Shown one piece after another: positions 8,632 to 17,186 of a DNA stretch of 64,000 nt (its first letter is position 1; every line of letters starts with the position of its first letter). Below the pieces are notes generated by a model that saw only the letters and a program-made list of their open reading frames with translations, did not search any database and had not been told where the DNA came from. A program made the position numbers and the translations under genes. The DNA is from Desulfobacterales bacterium (GTDB taxonomy: Bacteria; Desulfobacterota; Desulfobacteria; Desulfobacterales; JAIPEE01): the NCBI GenBank assembly GCA_021737275.1, contig JAIPEE010000005.1, positions 62,001 through 126,000 on the forward strand. Reading direction: 5' to 3'.

Positions 8632-9696
8632 CTATCTTACTGTTTTTCCTTTAAGTTTGTAGACATAAGCCAGTAATTCCGCCACTGCCTGGTACAACTG
8701 CATCGGAATCTCTTCATCTACATCAACTATCTTATACAAGTTCTGCGCCAACGGCTTATCTTCGATGACAGGAATATTATGTTTTTTTGCAATTTCCTTT
8801 ATTTTTTCTGCAACTACGCCGGCACCCTTTGCAACAATAGTTGGTGCGCCCTGTGAAAGGGGGTCATATTTAATTGCGAGGGCAAGGTGGGTCGGGTTGG
8901 TTACAACAACATCTGCGTCAGGTATTTTCTGCATCATTCGTTTTCTGGCTGCCTGCAACTGAAGGGTTCGGATCCTGGATTTTACATGCGGATCACCCTC
9001 TGACTGTTTATGCTCTTCCTTGATCTCCTCCTTGGTCATCATCATATCCTTGTTGAATTTCCATTTCTGGAAGGCAAAATCCAAAATTGCAACAAGCAGC
9101 ATAATCAAAATGGCCCATATAAACATTTTGAACATGGTTTTCATCATATACAGAAAAATATAAGGAACGGATGTGGCAAACAATTTGGGCAGATTATCCA
9201 TCTCGTTTCTTAAAACAAAAAAAACAACCGTCGCAATGATGCCCAGTTTTAAAAGAGACTTAAGCAGTTCTCCAAATGCTTTAACGGATACAAGCCGTTT
9301 GAACCCTTTTATAACATTAAACTTGGAAAGTTTGGGTTCAAGAGGCTTCAGCGTAAACTTCAAACCGATCTGGGCAATATTAGATGCCAGCGCCATAACA
9401 AAAATAGCGGCCATGAAAGGGAGCACCAATTTGATAAAGTGCCATGAAACTTTTCCAAGAAGGTTTATTGAATAAAGAACACCCACTTCCGGAATTTTAT
9501 TAAAGGTAAAACTATGACGCATAAAATCTAAAATGCCAGAATACATCATAAAACCGAAAAGGTAGAGCACCAGCATAGCGATAAAAATAACACTTACTGA
9601 CGGGAGCTCTGCGCTTTTTGCAACCTGGCCTTCATCTCTGGCTTTTCTGAGCTTCCGGCTGGTCGGTTGTTCGGTTTTACTTTCCTGTTCCGCCAT
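8632..9696 (-). CDS. flhB: Flagellar export switch protein FlhB
   Basis: A 354-residue export protein with four membrane segments between about residues 30 and 210 and a cytoplasmic C-terminal domain. The autocleavage site NPTH is intact at residues 267-270 (within VVVTNPTHLALAIKYD). Cleavage there switches export from rod and hook subunits to filament subunits. The N-terminus EQPTSRKLRKARDEGQVAKS is the usual family signature. It follows fliR; the 129-bp gap holds a repeat hairpin. Confidence 0.97.
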   Translation of the reverse strand: MAEQESKTEQPTSRKLRKARDEGQVAKSAELPSVSVIFIAMLVLYLFGFMMYSGILDFMRHSFTFNKIPEVGVLYSINLLGKVSWHFIKLVLPFMAAIFVMALASNIAQIGLKFTLKPLEPKLSKFNVIKGFKRLVSVKAFGELLKSLLKLGIIATVVFFVLRNEMDNLPKLFATSVPYIFLYMMKTMFKMFIWAILIMLLVAILDFAFQKWKFNKDMMMTKEEIKEEHKQSEGDPHVKSRIRTLQLQAARKRMMQKIPDADVVVTNPTHLALAIKYDPLSQGAPTIVAKGAGVVAEKIKEIAKKHNIPVIEDKPLAQNLYKIVDVDEEIPMQLYQAVAELLAYVYKLKGKTVR

Positions 9697-9730
9697 TTAG
9701 GTTTCCGTTTTAACAGTTATATTGGGGATT

Positions 9731-9810
9731 TTCTTAATCGTACGTTTGATCATAATCTTAACCGGATTTCATATTTCATGCGATTACGATCAGGAATACG
9801 ATTAAAATTA
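9731..9810. repeat. GATTA-hexamer hairpin element, copy 3
   Basis: The gap between fliR and flhB holds TTAATCGTACG and CATAATCTTAACC on the left, and GCGATTACGATCAGG and ACGATTAAAATT on the right, around an AT-rich core. It is an imperfect hairpin of the same type as the other intergenic copies. Confidence 0.6.
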
Positions 9811-9825
9811 TTAAAAATGGTAATA

Positions 9826-10611
9826 TTACCCGCCACTCATCCACACCATCAGTGAATGTAGAAGCGGAGAAAAATTCGACACAAACTGTCTTGTTAAAAT
9901 CATAAGTGCCTGCAATGAAAGCCCAAAAAAGAGAAGGCCCACCGCAATTTTTACGGGGAAACCAACAATCAGAATGTTCATCTGAGGTAAAAACTTGGCT
10001 GTAATACCAAATGCCGCAGATGTAAAAATAAGCGCTGCAATGGCCGGTGCGCCTATCTTTATTGAAAGCGTAAACATGTCTGCCGGAAGGAGCAGCATTT
10101 TTGTAACCAGATTGTCACTAAAAGATATAAATCCAATATTTATAATATGGAAGCTGTCTGCAAGAGCAGAAATCATGGCATGATGGCCATTGAGCAGAAG
10201 AAATACGAGAAGTGCCACCCAGTAAGCAACCTGCTCCAGAATTGAAACCTGCATACCTGTCTGGGGATCAACAACATTAATCATTCTGAACCCCATCTGA
10301 AAACCTATCATCGCACCTGCCAGTTGGGCCGCACCAAAAAACAGATGAACCGTTAACCCGAGTATCATTCCAAGAATCAGTTCGGAAACCATTAAAATCA
10401 TAAACTGAACCATATTTTCAGGGAAAAGATGGGGCGATACGGAAACAACCGGAAAGAGCAGAAAAGCGATAACAAGACAAAACGCAGCCTTTGCCGTATT
10501 GGGAAAAACGGTTGTACTGAATACAGGAAACAGAAAAAGTACAATACTTACCCTGGTGAGGACAAGGAGAAAAATTTTAAACTGGTCCGGTGAAAAATTG
10601 AGTATATCCAT
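9826..10611 (-). CDS. fliR: Flagellar export gate protein FliR
   Basis: A 261-residue integral membrane protein with about six hydrophobic segments. The N-terminus (FKIFLLVLTRVSIVLFLFP) and the central GFQMGFRMINVVDPQTG region are typical of FliR. It assembles with FliP and FliQ into the helical export gate inside the MS ring. It lies downstream of fliQ after a 131-bp gap occupied by a repeat hairpin; in many genomes these genes abut, so the insertion is secondary. Confidence 0.95.
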   Translation of the reverse strand: MDILNFSPDQFKIFLLVLTRVSIVLFLFPVFSTTVFPNTAKAAFCLVIAFLLFPVVSVSPHLFPENMVQFMILMVSELILGMILGLTVHLFFGAAQLAGAMIGFQMGFRMINVVDPQTGMQVSILEQVAYWVALLVFLLLNGHHAMISALADSFHIINIGFISFSDNLVTKMLLLPADMFTLSIKIGAPAIAALIFTSAAFGITAKFLPQMNILIVGFPVKIAVGLLFFGLSLQALMILTRQFVSNFSPLLHSLMVWMSGG

Positions 10612-10650
10612 GCTTCATAAAAACTTGCAATTGTATGATACTTTTCCATT

Positions 10651-10740
10651 GTCATAATCTTAATCATACGCTTAATCTTAATCGGGTTTGTAAATTTTGG
10701 ATTATGATTACGAGTACGAGTACAATTATGATTACGAGTA
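10651..10740. repeat. GATTA-hexamer hairpin element, copy 4
   Basis: The clearest copy. The left arm is CATAATCTTAATC with CTTAATCTTAATC, the core is GGGTTTGTAAATTTTGG, and the right arm is GATTATGATTACGAG repeated twice with an intervening TACGAGTACAATT. The two 31-nt arms nearest the core match in about 24 positions when folded. The core is the reverse complement of the core in copy 2a with few changes. It fills the fliQ-fliR gap. Confidence 0.75.
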
Positions 10741-10742
10741 TT

Positions 10743-11012
10743 TCATTTAATATACATCGGTATATTCGTAAAAAGGTTATATGTAAACGTTGTCAGTTTT
10801 TCGAGAATCCAGGGTGAAAAATATAAAAGCCCCAATAGCACAGCCAGAATTTTAGGAATAAATGTCAGCGTCATTTCCTGAATAGATGTCACCGCCTGAA
10901 AGATACTGACCGCAAGGCCTACAATGAGACCAAGTCCCAGCATGGGCATGGAAACAAGCAGCACCATTATGATTCCCTCTTTGGCTAAGCTGACGACAAA
11001 TTCAGGTGTCAT
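10743..11012 (-). CDS. fliQ: Flagellar export gate protein FliQ
   Basis: An 89-residue protein with two membrane helices (about 15-40 and 50-75). The family pattern is seen in PMLGLGLIVGLAVSIFQAVTS and MTLTFIPKILAV. Four FliQ subunits pack around the FliP/FliR core of the export gate. The gap to fliP is only 3 bp, so the two are co-translated. Length is exactly as expected. Confidence 0.97.
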   Translation of the reverse strand: MTPEFVVSLAKEGIIMVLLVSMPMLGLGLIVGLAVSIFQAVTSIQEMTLTFIPKILAVLLGLLYFSPWILEKLTTFTYNLFTNIPMYIK

Positions 11013-11015
11013 TTT

Positions 11016-11810
11016 CTAAAAGACCTTAAAGCTGCTTATTATTGACCCCACCACCAGATTCCATCCATCTACCAGAACAAAAAGAATCAGCTTAAACGGC
11101 AGGGAAATCATAACCGGCGGCAGCATCATCATACCCATGGATAACAGAACACTGGCCACCACCATATCGATAATCAAAAACGGGATATACAATACAAAAC
11201 CGATTATAAAAGCGGTTTTCAGCTCACTGATAACAAAGGCCGGAATAAGTGCCAGCATGGAAATATCATCTTTTGTTTTTGGCCGCTCCGCCTTTGAAAC
11301 CTTTACAAAAAGTGCAAGATCTGCTTCCCGTGTATTATTGAGCATAAATTTTCTGACAGGCACCTGAGCCTCTTCAAATGCTTTCCGGTATGAAATTTCT
11401 TCATCCATGTAAGGCCTCAGGGCATCCTGGTAGACCGCATTCCATATCGGACTCATGATAAAAAAAGTAATAAACAGGGCAAGTCCGGCAAGTACCTGGT
11501 TTGGCGGTGTCGATTGTGTTCCGATAGCCTGTCGCAAAAAATGAAATATAATAACTATTCGTGTAAAGGATGTCGTCAATATTAAAATAGCAGGTGCGAT
11601 GGACAGGATGGTGAGAAGTGCCACAATCTGAAGCACCGTAGAGACCTCTTCCGGCCCGGTTGCATCTTCAACACCGATTTGAAATGACGGCAGCGGTATC
11701 GGTGCACTATCAGCACTTCCCGGATTAAAAAAAATAAATATAATGCCGATCAGAAGAGCTGAACGACATAAAAATCCTGCAGTAATTATTTTTGACGCAT
11801 AAATTTTCAA
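11016..11810 (-). CDS. fliP: Flagellar export gate protein FliP
   Basis: A 264-residue protein with an N-terminal signal peptide (hydrophobic about 10-30, ending near SADSAP) and about four later membrane segments. Typical motifs are FTRIVIIFHFLRQAIGTQ, PPNQVLAGLALFITFFIM and the C-terminal MGMMMLPPVMISLPFKLILF. Five copies form the core of the export gate. It is followed 3 bp later by fliQ and preceded 49 bp away by fliO. Confidence 0.97.
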   Translation of the reverse strand: MKIYASKIITAGFLCRSALLIGIIFIFFNPGSADSAPIPLPSFQIGVEDATGPEEVSTVLQIVALLTILSIAPAILILTTSFTRIVIIFHFLRQAIGTQSTPPNQVLAGLALFITFFIMSPIWNAVYQDALRPYMDEEISYRKAFEEAQVPVRKFMLNNTREADLALFVKVSKAERPKTKDDISMLALIPAFVISELKTAFIIGFVLYIPFLIIDMVVASVLLSMGMMMLPPVMISLPFKLILFVLVDGWNLVVGSIISSFKVF

Positions 11811-11859
11811 GAAAGTTCTCTTATTACCGGTTAACGCTTATGGGAGAAACAGCCGCCGA

Positions 11860-12252
11860 TTATGTATCCTTGCAGATAGTCTCAGACGGTGTTGAAGCCA
11901 TTTTTCCCTTCAGCAGATTTTTAAAAAAGCCATTTGGCACATTACTGTTTGTGATCTCAATTTCCCGGTCGGATTCAATTTTTGCCAGGCAGTTGATATT
12001 CTGGGATGTAACGCCTAACAACAGCTTTTCTCCCATCACATCAACTAACATAATTCGTTCTTTTGGTGCTACATAAGAGGTAGCAAGGATTTTTATAAGT
12101 CCCCGATCTGTCACACCACCCCGATTCAAAAATATTCTTTTCATGAAATAGAGTGTTGCAATTAGTACGCCAAGAACGACAAACAGCATTGCCATGCTTT
12201 TTAAAAGGGATATCCAGAGTTCCGGAGCCGCCACAGTTGCAGGATCAGTCAT
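11860..12252 (-). CDS. fliO: Flagellar export assembly factor FliO
   Basis: A 130-residue protein with one N-terminal membrane helix (about 12-34). The small cytoplasmic domain shows the FliO pattern ILATSYVAPKERIMLVDVMGEKLLLGVTSQ (given here only as a range, about residues 50-80). FliO helps assemble the FliP/FliQ/FliR complex. It sits in the standard position between fliN and fliP. A 156-bp gap to fliN contains a short GC palindrome but no convincing promoter or terminator. Confidence 0.9.
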   Translation of the reverse strand: MTDPATVAAPELWISLLKSMAMLFVVLGVLIATLYFMKRIFLNRGGVTDRGLIKILATSYVAPKERIMLVDVMGEKLLLGVTSQNINCLAKIESDREIEITNSNVPNGFFKNLLKGKMASTPSETICKDT

Positions 12253-12408
12253 GGGCGCTCCTTTTTCCGGCCGGCATCGGCAAGGTAAAAATTTGAAAGA
12301 GATGTCAAAAAACGAACATTAAAGTGAAATATGTCAATTTTCTTGTATTTGCAAAGGGGCATGATCCGCCCCGGGCGGGTATGTTTAATAAAATTGTAGG
12401 GTGCGATA

Positions 12409-12747
12409 TTACGCAAGACTTTTTACCCTCTCCATCGGACTGATAATATCAGTCAGTCTGACACCGAATTTTTCATTCACCACAACAACTTCACCCTTGG
12501 CCACCAGCTTTCTGTTTATATAAATTTCAAGCGGTTCGCCGGCGAGTTTGTTCAGCGTAACAATTGATCCCTGCCCAAGTTGCAGCAGATCATAAACCAG
12601 CATTTTTGTTTTACCCAGCTCCACTGAAAGCTCCAGGGGGATTTCCAGAATAAAATCAAGATCGCGTTCAGATTGTTCAGCCGCTGCTTCAAGTTCAGCT
12701 TCCTCTTTTGATACTTCTGCTTTTTCTGTATTATTATTTTCAGCCAT
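12409..12747 (-). CDS. fliN: Flagellar motor switch protein FliN
   Basis: A 112-residue protein from the ATG at 12747. An acidic N-terminal tail (about 1-35) precedes the SpoA domain (about 38-110; LEIPLELSVELGKTKM, then LNKLAGEPLEIYINRKLVAKGEVVVV). It forms the lower C-ring with FliM and is a docking site for FliH and the export ATPase. This start is chosen because GGAGAAGGG lies just upstream and because ATGGCTGA overlaps the fliM stop by 8 bp. A longer reading from 12813 would run deep into fliM. Confidence 0.95.
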   Translation of the reverse strand: MAENNNTEKAEVSKEEAELEAAAEQSERDLDFILEIPLELSVELGKTKMLVYDLLQLGQGSIVTLNKLAGEPLEIYINRKLVAKGEVVVVNEKFGVRLTDIISPMERVKSLA

Positions 12748-13732
12748 AACCCTTCTCCATATGTAATTTACTTTGCACCCTGAATGCCTGGAAACCACGC
12801 TGAACACCGGCAAAGCCCTTGAATTTTTCTACGTTTTCAATACAGGCGATAAGCGGTTTTTCAGCATCCTGATCAAGCTGTATAACATCGCCCACCTTCA
12901 AATGCATCAGGCGTTCCCCGCTAATTTCAGTTGACCCGAGCTGGGCCCCGAAAGTTACTGAGGATTCAAGAATAATCTCTTTGACCCGTTTGATCCATGT
13001 ATAGTCTTTTTCAAGCCGGTCACTCTGAAACCCTGATGAAAGCTTGCTGCGAATAGGTTCTATCATTGCATAGGGAATACAAACCGTAATAGAACCTGCA
13101 CTCTGATCCAGTTCAACTTCAAACTTGGATACCATAACCAGATCGGTCGGCAATACAATTGTTGCGAACTGTGGATTTACTTCAGACCTTACATAATGTG
13201 TCTCAATTTTTTCAACCGGTGCCCAGGCCCTTTGGATATCCTTCAGACATTCAGCCACCACCTTATCGATAATTACATTTTCAATAGCTGTAAATTCCCG
13301 ACCCTCAATCTTGGCTTGACCGGCACCGGTTCCGCCAAGAAATGTCTCAAGCAGATTAAACACCAGCCGGCTTTCAAGAACCAGCAAGGCATGGCCCCTG
13401 AATGGCTCCATACGATAAACATGCAGGCTTGTCGGAACAGGAAGGGATCGCCCGAATTCTGAAAACTTCAATGTATTTACAGATTCCGGACTGATATCCA
13501 GTGTTACCCTGAGCATATTGGAAAGGCTCTCTTTCATGCCGCCGGCAATTCGCTGGTTTATCAGTTCAAGTGTCGGCATTCGACCCCTTACAACTCTGTC
13601 CTGTGCATCAAAGTTGTAAACGGAGACCTCTTCAGGCTCCTGTTCACTTGTATCAGCCTCTGCCTCTACCTTTCCCGTGCTTAAACCGGAAAGTAAACTG
13701 TCAACTTCGTCCTGTGAAAGTATTTCATTCAT
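12740..13732 (-). CDS. fliM: Flagellar motor switch protein FliM
   Basis: A 330-residue switch protein. The N-terminal MNEILSQDEVDSLLSG carries the family's CheY-P binding motif (residues 4-14). A linker leads to the CheC-like middle domain (about 50-240, with GGTGAGQ and IENVIIDKVV) and a C-terminal SpoA domain (about 255-325). It sits in the C-ring, receives CheY-P and sets the rotation sense. It overlaps fliN by 8 bp and follows fliL by 9 bp. Its N-terminal motif closely resembles the repeat unit of the 612-residue protein at 1231-3069. Confidence 0.97.
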   Translation of the reverse strand: MNEILSQDEVDSLLSGLSTGKVEAEADTSEQEPEEVSVYNFDAQDRVVRGRMPTLELINQRIAGGMKESLSNMLRVTLDISPESVNTLKFSEFGRSLPVPTSLHVYRMEPFRGHALLVLESRLVFNLLETFLGGTGAGQAKIEGREFTAIENVIIDKVVAECLKDIQRAWAPVEKIETHYVRSEVNPQFATIVLPTDLVMVSKFEVELDQSAGSITVCIPYAMIEPIRSKLSSGFQSDRLEKDYTWIKRVKEIILESSVTFGAQLGSTEISGERLMHLKVGDVIQLDQDAEKPLIACIENVEKFKGFAGVQRGFQAFRVQSKLHMEKGYG

Positions 13733-13741
13733 AATATCAAA

Positions 13742-14239
13742 TTATTGAATAACAAACTCGGTAAAGTAAAGGTTACTAATCTTCCCGCCCCTTATTAGCT
13801 GGTTAATTCTGAGAATCAGCTCATTTTTCAGGGCAATTTTATCTTCTATCGTCTGTATCTCGTTGATACTTTTGCTGCTTAAATGAATAAGGACGGCGTC
13901 TCTCAATTGGGGCAGGCGCGCCTCAAGCTCAGCCTTGATCTCTTCACCAAAATATTCCATTTCCACCTTGGTTTTAAGGTAGCGTTTTCCACCCGGATCG
14001 GCAAGATTTACGACGAAAAAATCAAGGGGATATATCTTACCGTATTCTACCACCTCTTCTTCGGCAGATGCTTCTGCAGTATCTGTTTCAGCTTCGTTAT
14101 CACCGGACAGCATCGTCCAGCCGACAAACCCGCCGGCACCTAAGAGCACTACCACCAGAATGATGATAATCAGCTTAAGAGGAGATTTTTTAGGTTTTTC
14201 GCCTTCTGCTCCTTCTTCTTTTTTTTCTTCTTCAACCAT
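13742..14239 (-). CDS. fliL: Flagellar basal body-associated protein FliL
   Basis: A 165-residue single-pass membrane protein. An acidic and Lys-rich cytoplasmic tail (1-22) precedes a membrane helix (about 23-45), an acidic linker, and the periplasmic FliL domain (about 70-165: YPLDFFVVNLADPGGKRYLK, then LRDAVLIHLSSKSINEI and YFTEFVIQ). FliL surrounds or stabilises stator units. It lies between motB and fliM in the motA operon. A second protein in the window, at 1231-3069, carries a diverged copy of this domain. Confidence 0.95.
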   Translation of the reverse strand: MVEEEKKEEGAEGEKPKKSPLKLIIIILVVVLLGAGGFVGWTMLSGDNEAETDTAEASAEEEVVEYGKIYPLDFFVVNLADPGGKRYLKTKVEMEYFGEEIKAELEARLPQLRDAVLIHLSSKSINEIQTIEDKIALKNELILRINQLIRGGKISNLYFTEFVIQ

Positions 14240-14263
14240 TTGTACTCCTGTTGTCTTATAAAA

Positions 14264-14998
14264 TTAATGAGGCCGTTTTAAAACAAACTCTACTCTTCTG
14301 TTTTTTGACCTGTTCCCTTCGGTATCATTCGGAAACCTTGGTAACATATCGCCATAGCCGCCGGCTGCCAGTCGCCCGGGATCAATCCCAAGGCTATCGG
14401 TAAAGTAGTAAAGGACGCTGAGCGCACGGTATACTGAAAGATCCCAGTTGGACCCGAAAGGTCCGCCGCGTATGGGAACATTATCAGTATGGCCCATAAT
14501 CAGAATATCATTGGATGCATATTTAATTAACATTCCCAGTGCATCAAGCGTATGCAGCCGGTCGGGGGTGATAGATGCATTTCCCGGCTGAAACAGATTA
14601 TCTGCTTCAAGTGATATGACAACCCCCCGCTCATCATCGGTTACGTCAATAATATATTTTAAATTTTCCAGCTCATCCTGCCACTCAAGGCTTTCAATAC
14701 TTTTTAAAAAATCAATCGCCTCTTCCAGCCTCTGGTTACTGGAGATCATCACCGATCTTGAAAAAGTCTCACTTGCAAAAATATCAGCAAACTTGCCGGA
14801 AATATCCCTGTATTCAAGGGGACCGCTTGTCGGCTGTTTCTGTTTAAAGACTTTTTTATACTCCTTTGTATCCATTGATTTCATGGTCAAAAGCAATACG
14901 AAAAATGTCAGCAGCAACATAACCAAATCACCGAATGTCACCATCCATGCATTGGGATCGGGTCCAAAATCTTCTTCGCCGCCTTTGTCTTTAGCCAT
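14264..14998 (-). CDS. motB: Stator protein MotB (PomB-like), canonical ion-binding Asp
   Basis: A 244-residue stator subunit. The single membrane helix (about 18-40) has WMVTFGDLVMLLLTFFVLLL with the ion-binding Asp at residue 24. A plug/linker region follows (about 41-120), then the OmpA-like peptidoglycan-binding domain (about 125-243; IMGHTDNVPIRG, RALSVLYYF, NRSKNRRVEFV). The TFGD...FFVLL pattern is closer to PomB than to E. coli MotB, but H+ or Na+ use cannot be decided by eye. It is the third gene after motA and the second MotB-like gene. Confidence 0.93.
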   Translation of the reverse strand: MAKDKGGEEDFGPDPNAWMVTFGDLVMLLLTFFVLLLTMKSMDTKEYKKVFKQKQPTSGPLEYRDISGKFADIFASETFSRSVMISSNQRLEEAIDFLKSIESLEWQDELENLKYIIDVTDDERGVVISLEADNLFQPGNASITPDRLHTLDALGMLIKYASNDILIMGHTDNVPIRGGPFGSNWDLSVYRALSVLYYFTDSLGIDPGRLAAGGYGDMLPRFPNDTEGNRSKNRRVEFVLKRPH

Positions 14999-15043
14999 AA
15001 ATAAATCCGATTAAAAAAATTTGTCTGTACCGTTCAAAAGTGC

Positions 15044-15880
15044 TTACTCAAAAACCCTGAAGAAAAAGTTCTTAAAGGTAAAACCGCCTTCAGGCTTGCC
15101 CATAGACGGTTCAAGGTAGAACACAATATCAATTCTTTTATTATATGCCCGTGTTTCCTGCGTACTGTTGCTGTATTCAGGATGATATTTACCCCAACCA
15201 TATGCAGTCAAGCGATCTGCCGGTACATTATTTTTTGTTGTCAAATATTTTAATACATTTAATGCACGTATTGATGAAATCTCACGGTTCGTCATATATC
15301 GGTTCTCCGGCGGCATATTATCCGTATGACCGACAATCTCAACCGGAAGATCATTATTCAAAATCGTTTTACTCACTCTATCCAGCAATTCATCTGCTCC
15401 GGATTTTATTTCGGTATTTTCCCCTTCAAACAATTCACTGGCCGGAATACTGAATATCTTTTTTGTCTTTTCAACAATAATAGCGTAATCAACCGGCTTG
15501 ACAACCGTACCGGGCCTGTCAAAAAGGACTTCGGACGAGACTCTCAGTACGGTACCCCGCTGACTCGTCTTTATATAAAGATCCTTTGCGCCGGAAGTTT
15601 CCTCCTGGTAAAGATCTGTAAAATCAACCATTGAGGTCATCGCCTGTATGGTTGAAAGATCCAGGTTAACGCCATCTCCCTCGAGATTTGAAAATCCGCC
15701 GGAGAGGATCCCGAAGCTTTCCAGAAGAGATCCGAGAGCGGAAAGTTTTCTCTCCTCATCAACAACCGCAATGGCATTCAGCAGAATAAAAAACGCAAGA
15801 ATGATGATGAATAACGAAACAACCAGCATCGCATTCAGATCTACATCCCGTTCTGCGCCACCTCTCTTTTTTTTGCCCAC
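15044..15880 (-). CDS. MotB-like OmpA protein lacking the ion-binding Asp
   Basis: A 278-residue protein with the MotB layout: a short basic cytoplasmic tail, one membrane helix (about 16-38), a linker, and an OmpA-like domain (about 150-265; VEIVGHTDNMPPENR, RALNVLKYL, RAYNKRIDIVF). Aligning the helix on the shared FF pair places Ser22 (codon TCG) where MotB has its essential Asp. The segment reads LNAMLVVSLFIIILAFFILL, and acidic residues occur only before the helix (D12, D14) and after it. It probably cannot conduct ions alone. It may pair with MotB in a mixed stator or act as a peptidoglycan anchor. It sits directly between motA and motB. Confidence 0.85.
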   Translation of the reverse strand: MGKKKRGGAERDVDLNAMLVVSLFIIILAFFILLNAIAVVDEERKLSALGSLLESFGILSGGFSNLEGDGVNLDLSTIQAMTSMVDFTDLYQEETSGAKDLYIKTSQRGTVLRVSSEVLFDRPGTVVKPVDYAIIVEKTKKIFSIPASELFEGENTEIKSGADELLDRVSKTILNNDLPVEIVGHTDNMPPENRYMTNREISSIRALNVLKYLTTKNNVPADRLTAYGWGKYHPEYSNSTQETRAYNKRIDIVFYLEPSMGKPEGGFTFKNFFFRVFE

Positions 15881-15968
15881 TGCCGGTTTCCTGTATTAGC
15901 GTTAAAAACCTGAAAAATTATAAACTCTTTTACATTATATTTTTAGCATCCATACCTGATAACCCATA

Positions 15969-16730
15969 TTAGTCGGATGCCGGACGCTGTTTTGGTGCAA
16001 CAAAAGAGACCAGCTTCTGTTCAAGGATCCTGGGGTTTTCCCCCTTTGTAAGAGATAAAACGCCCTCGATAATCATCTCCTTGACCAGGGTCTCTTCTTT
16101 ACTCCTGGTTTTGAGTTTTCCCGCAATAGGCATACAAATCATATTGGCCATTACAGATCCATAAAATGTTGTCAGCAATGCAACCGCCATAGCAGGGCCG
16201 ATGGAACTGGGATCATCCATGGATTGAAGCATCTGCACGAGGCCGATCAGGGTGCCAATCATACCCAGTGCAGGCGCAAATGTAGCCAGCGTCGTAAAAA
16301 TATCTGCCCCGAGCTTGTGGCGTTCGCTCAAATAGGTTACTTCCGTATCCATAATATCCTGTATGGCCTGGGGTTCAAGACCGTCAACAGCAAGCTGGAT
16401 ACCTTTCTGAAGAAATGTGTCATCAATTTCCTTTGCATCGGACTCAAGTGCCAGAATACCCTCACGACGTGCCTTGGAACCAAATTCCACGAACTGTTTG
16501 ATGATATCATCAACAGAAAGGGCTTTGGCAAAGAGCACATTCATACCGACACCAACGGTACCGAGGACCTCCTTAAGAGGATAATTGATCATCGTTACCC
16601 CGAGCGTACCACCGACAACAATGGCCAGTGAGGGAATATTGACAAATAACATGATGCTGCCGCCCATCAGGATAGCAGCGAGAACAAGACCGAATGCAGC
16701 GATAGTACCGACTAATGTTGCAATATCCAT
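15969..16730 (-). CDS. motA: Stator protein MotA (PomA-like)
   Basis: A 253-residue protein with four membrane helices (about 5-25, 30-50, 150-172, 182-205) and a cytoplasmic loop containing the conserved RREGILALE segment that contacts FliG. The third helix region FAPALGMIGTLIGLVQML is typical. Five MotA surround two MotB subunits in the stator. It is first in its operon, about 100 bp downstream of a near-perfect sigma-54 promoter. The short family form (about 250 residues) fits PomA and delta-proteobacterial MotA. Confidence 0.95.
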   Translation of the reverse strand: MDIATLVGTIAAFGLVLAAILMGGSIMLFVNIPSLAIVVGGTLGVTMINYPLKEVLGTVGVGMNVLFAKALSVDDIIKQFVEFGSKARREGILALESDAKEIDDTFLQKGIQLAVDGLEPQAIQDIMDTEVTYLSERHKLGADIFTTLATFAPALGMIGTLIGLVQMLQSMDDPSSIGPAMAVALLTTFYGSVMANMICMPIAGKLKTRSKEETLVKEMIIEGVLSLTKGENPRILEQKLVSFVAPKQRPASD

Positions 16731-16827
16731 ATAAGATCTCTTGTAGTGAAAAGGTTAGACTTAATTCCTGTTAATACTCAAGGCCACATCAAATTGATTA
16801 AACTGCTAACCTGTTCCTATAGCATAG

Positions 16828-16843
16828 AGCAACCTCTGTGCCA
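16828..16843 (-). promoter_or_regulatory. Sigma-54 promoter of the motA operon
   Basis: On the minus strand the sequence TGGCACAGAGGTTGCT matches the -24/-12 consensus TGGCAC-N5-TTGCW, with GG and GC exactly 10 nt apart. It lies about 98 bp upstream of motA. Initiation is expected near 16817. Confidence 0.85.
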
Positions 16844-17013
16844 AGAGATAAAATAACGCTACAAAGCAATAATAATATTGATAATATTTGTGGTTTGGGT
16901 GAATAATTTCAGGCGGAAAAGGTGGAAAAGGTCAATAAAACCCGTCATTGGAGGAAAGAATGTGTCAATTATTTGGCATACATTAAACAAAGGACTTTCG
17001 CAAAGCCTCTAAA

Positions 17014-17113
17014 GTAGAATGGGCAAAACGAAGTGTGCCCATCAAAAGAGATGGTTACTTTTATACAAAATCAAATTTAAAAAGATGGGCTCGCTTTGCT
17101 TTGCCAATCCTAC
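17014..17113. repeat. REPIN-like inverted REP pair
   Basis: Two 30-nt units in inverse orientation flank 40 nt of spacer. The left unit (17014-17043) starts GTAGAATGGGCAAAACG and ends TGTGCCCATC. The right unit (17084-17113), read in reverse complement, starts GTAGGATTGGCAAAGC and ends CGAGCCCATC. They agree at 24 of 30 positions, and each contains its own inner palindrome of the GGGCA/TGCCC kind. Such doublets resemble REP/REPIN elements mobilised by RAYT transposases. No transposase gene lies in the window. Confidence 0.65.
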
Positions 17114-17154
17114 AAAAATTGAAAAGAAATGCGATTATGATTAAGACTTTTTAC

Positions 17155-17186
17155 AAAAACAGGGATATGAAAAACTCATATCCCTG
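17155..17186 (-). terminator. Rho-independent terminator of fliK-flgD-flgE
   Basis: A perfect 11-bp stem (CAGGGATATGA at 17160-17170 with its complement at 17176-17186) and a 5-nt loop. On the minus strand it is followed by TTTTTG. It lies about 100 bp after the flgE stop. Confidence 0.8.

Noticed and set aside
12360-12405. GC palindrome CCGCCCCGGGCGG between fliN and fliO as a terminator
   Set aside because: The loop is too short for the full stem and no T run follows in either direction; the genes on both sides belong to one operon.
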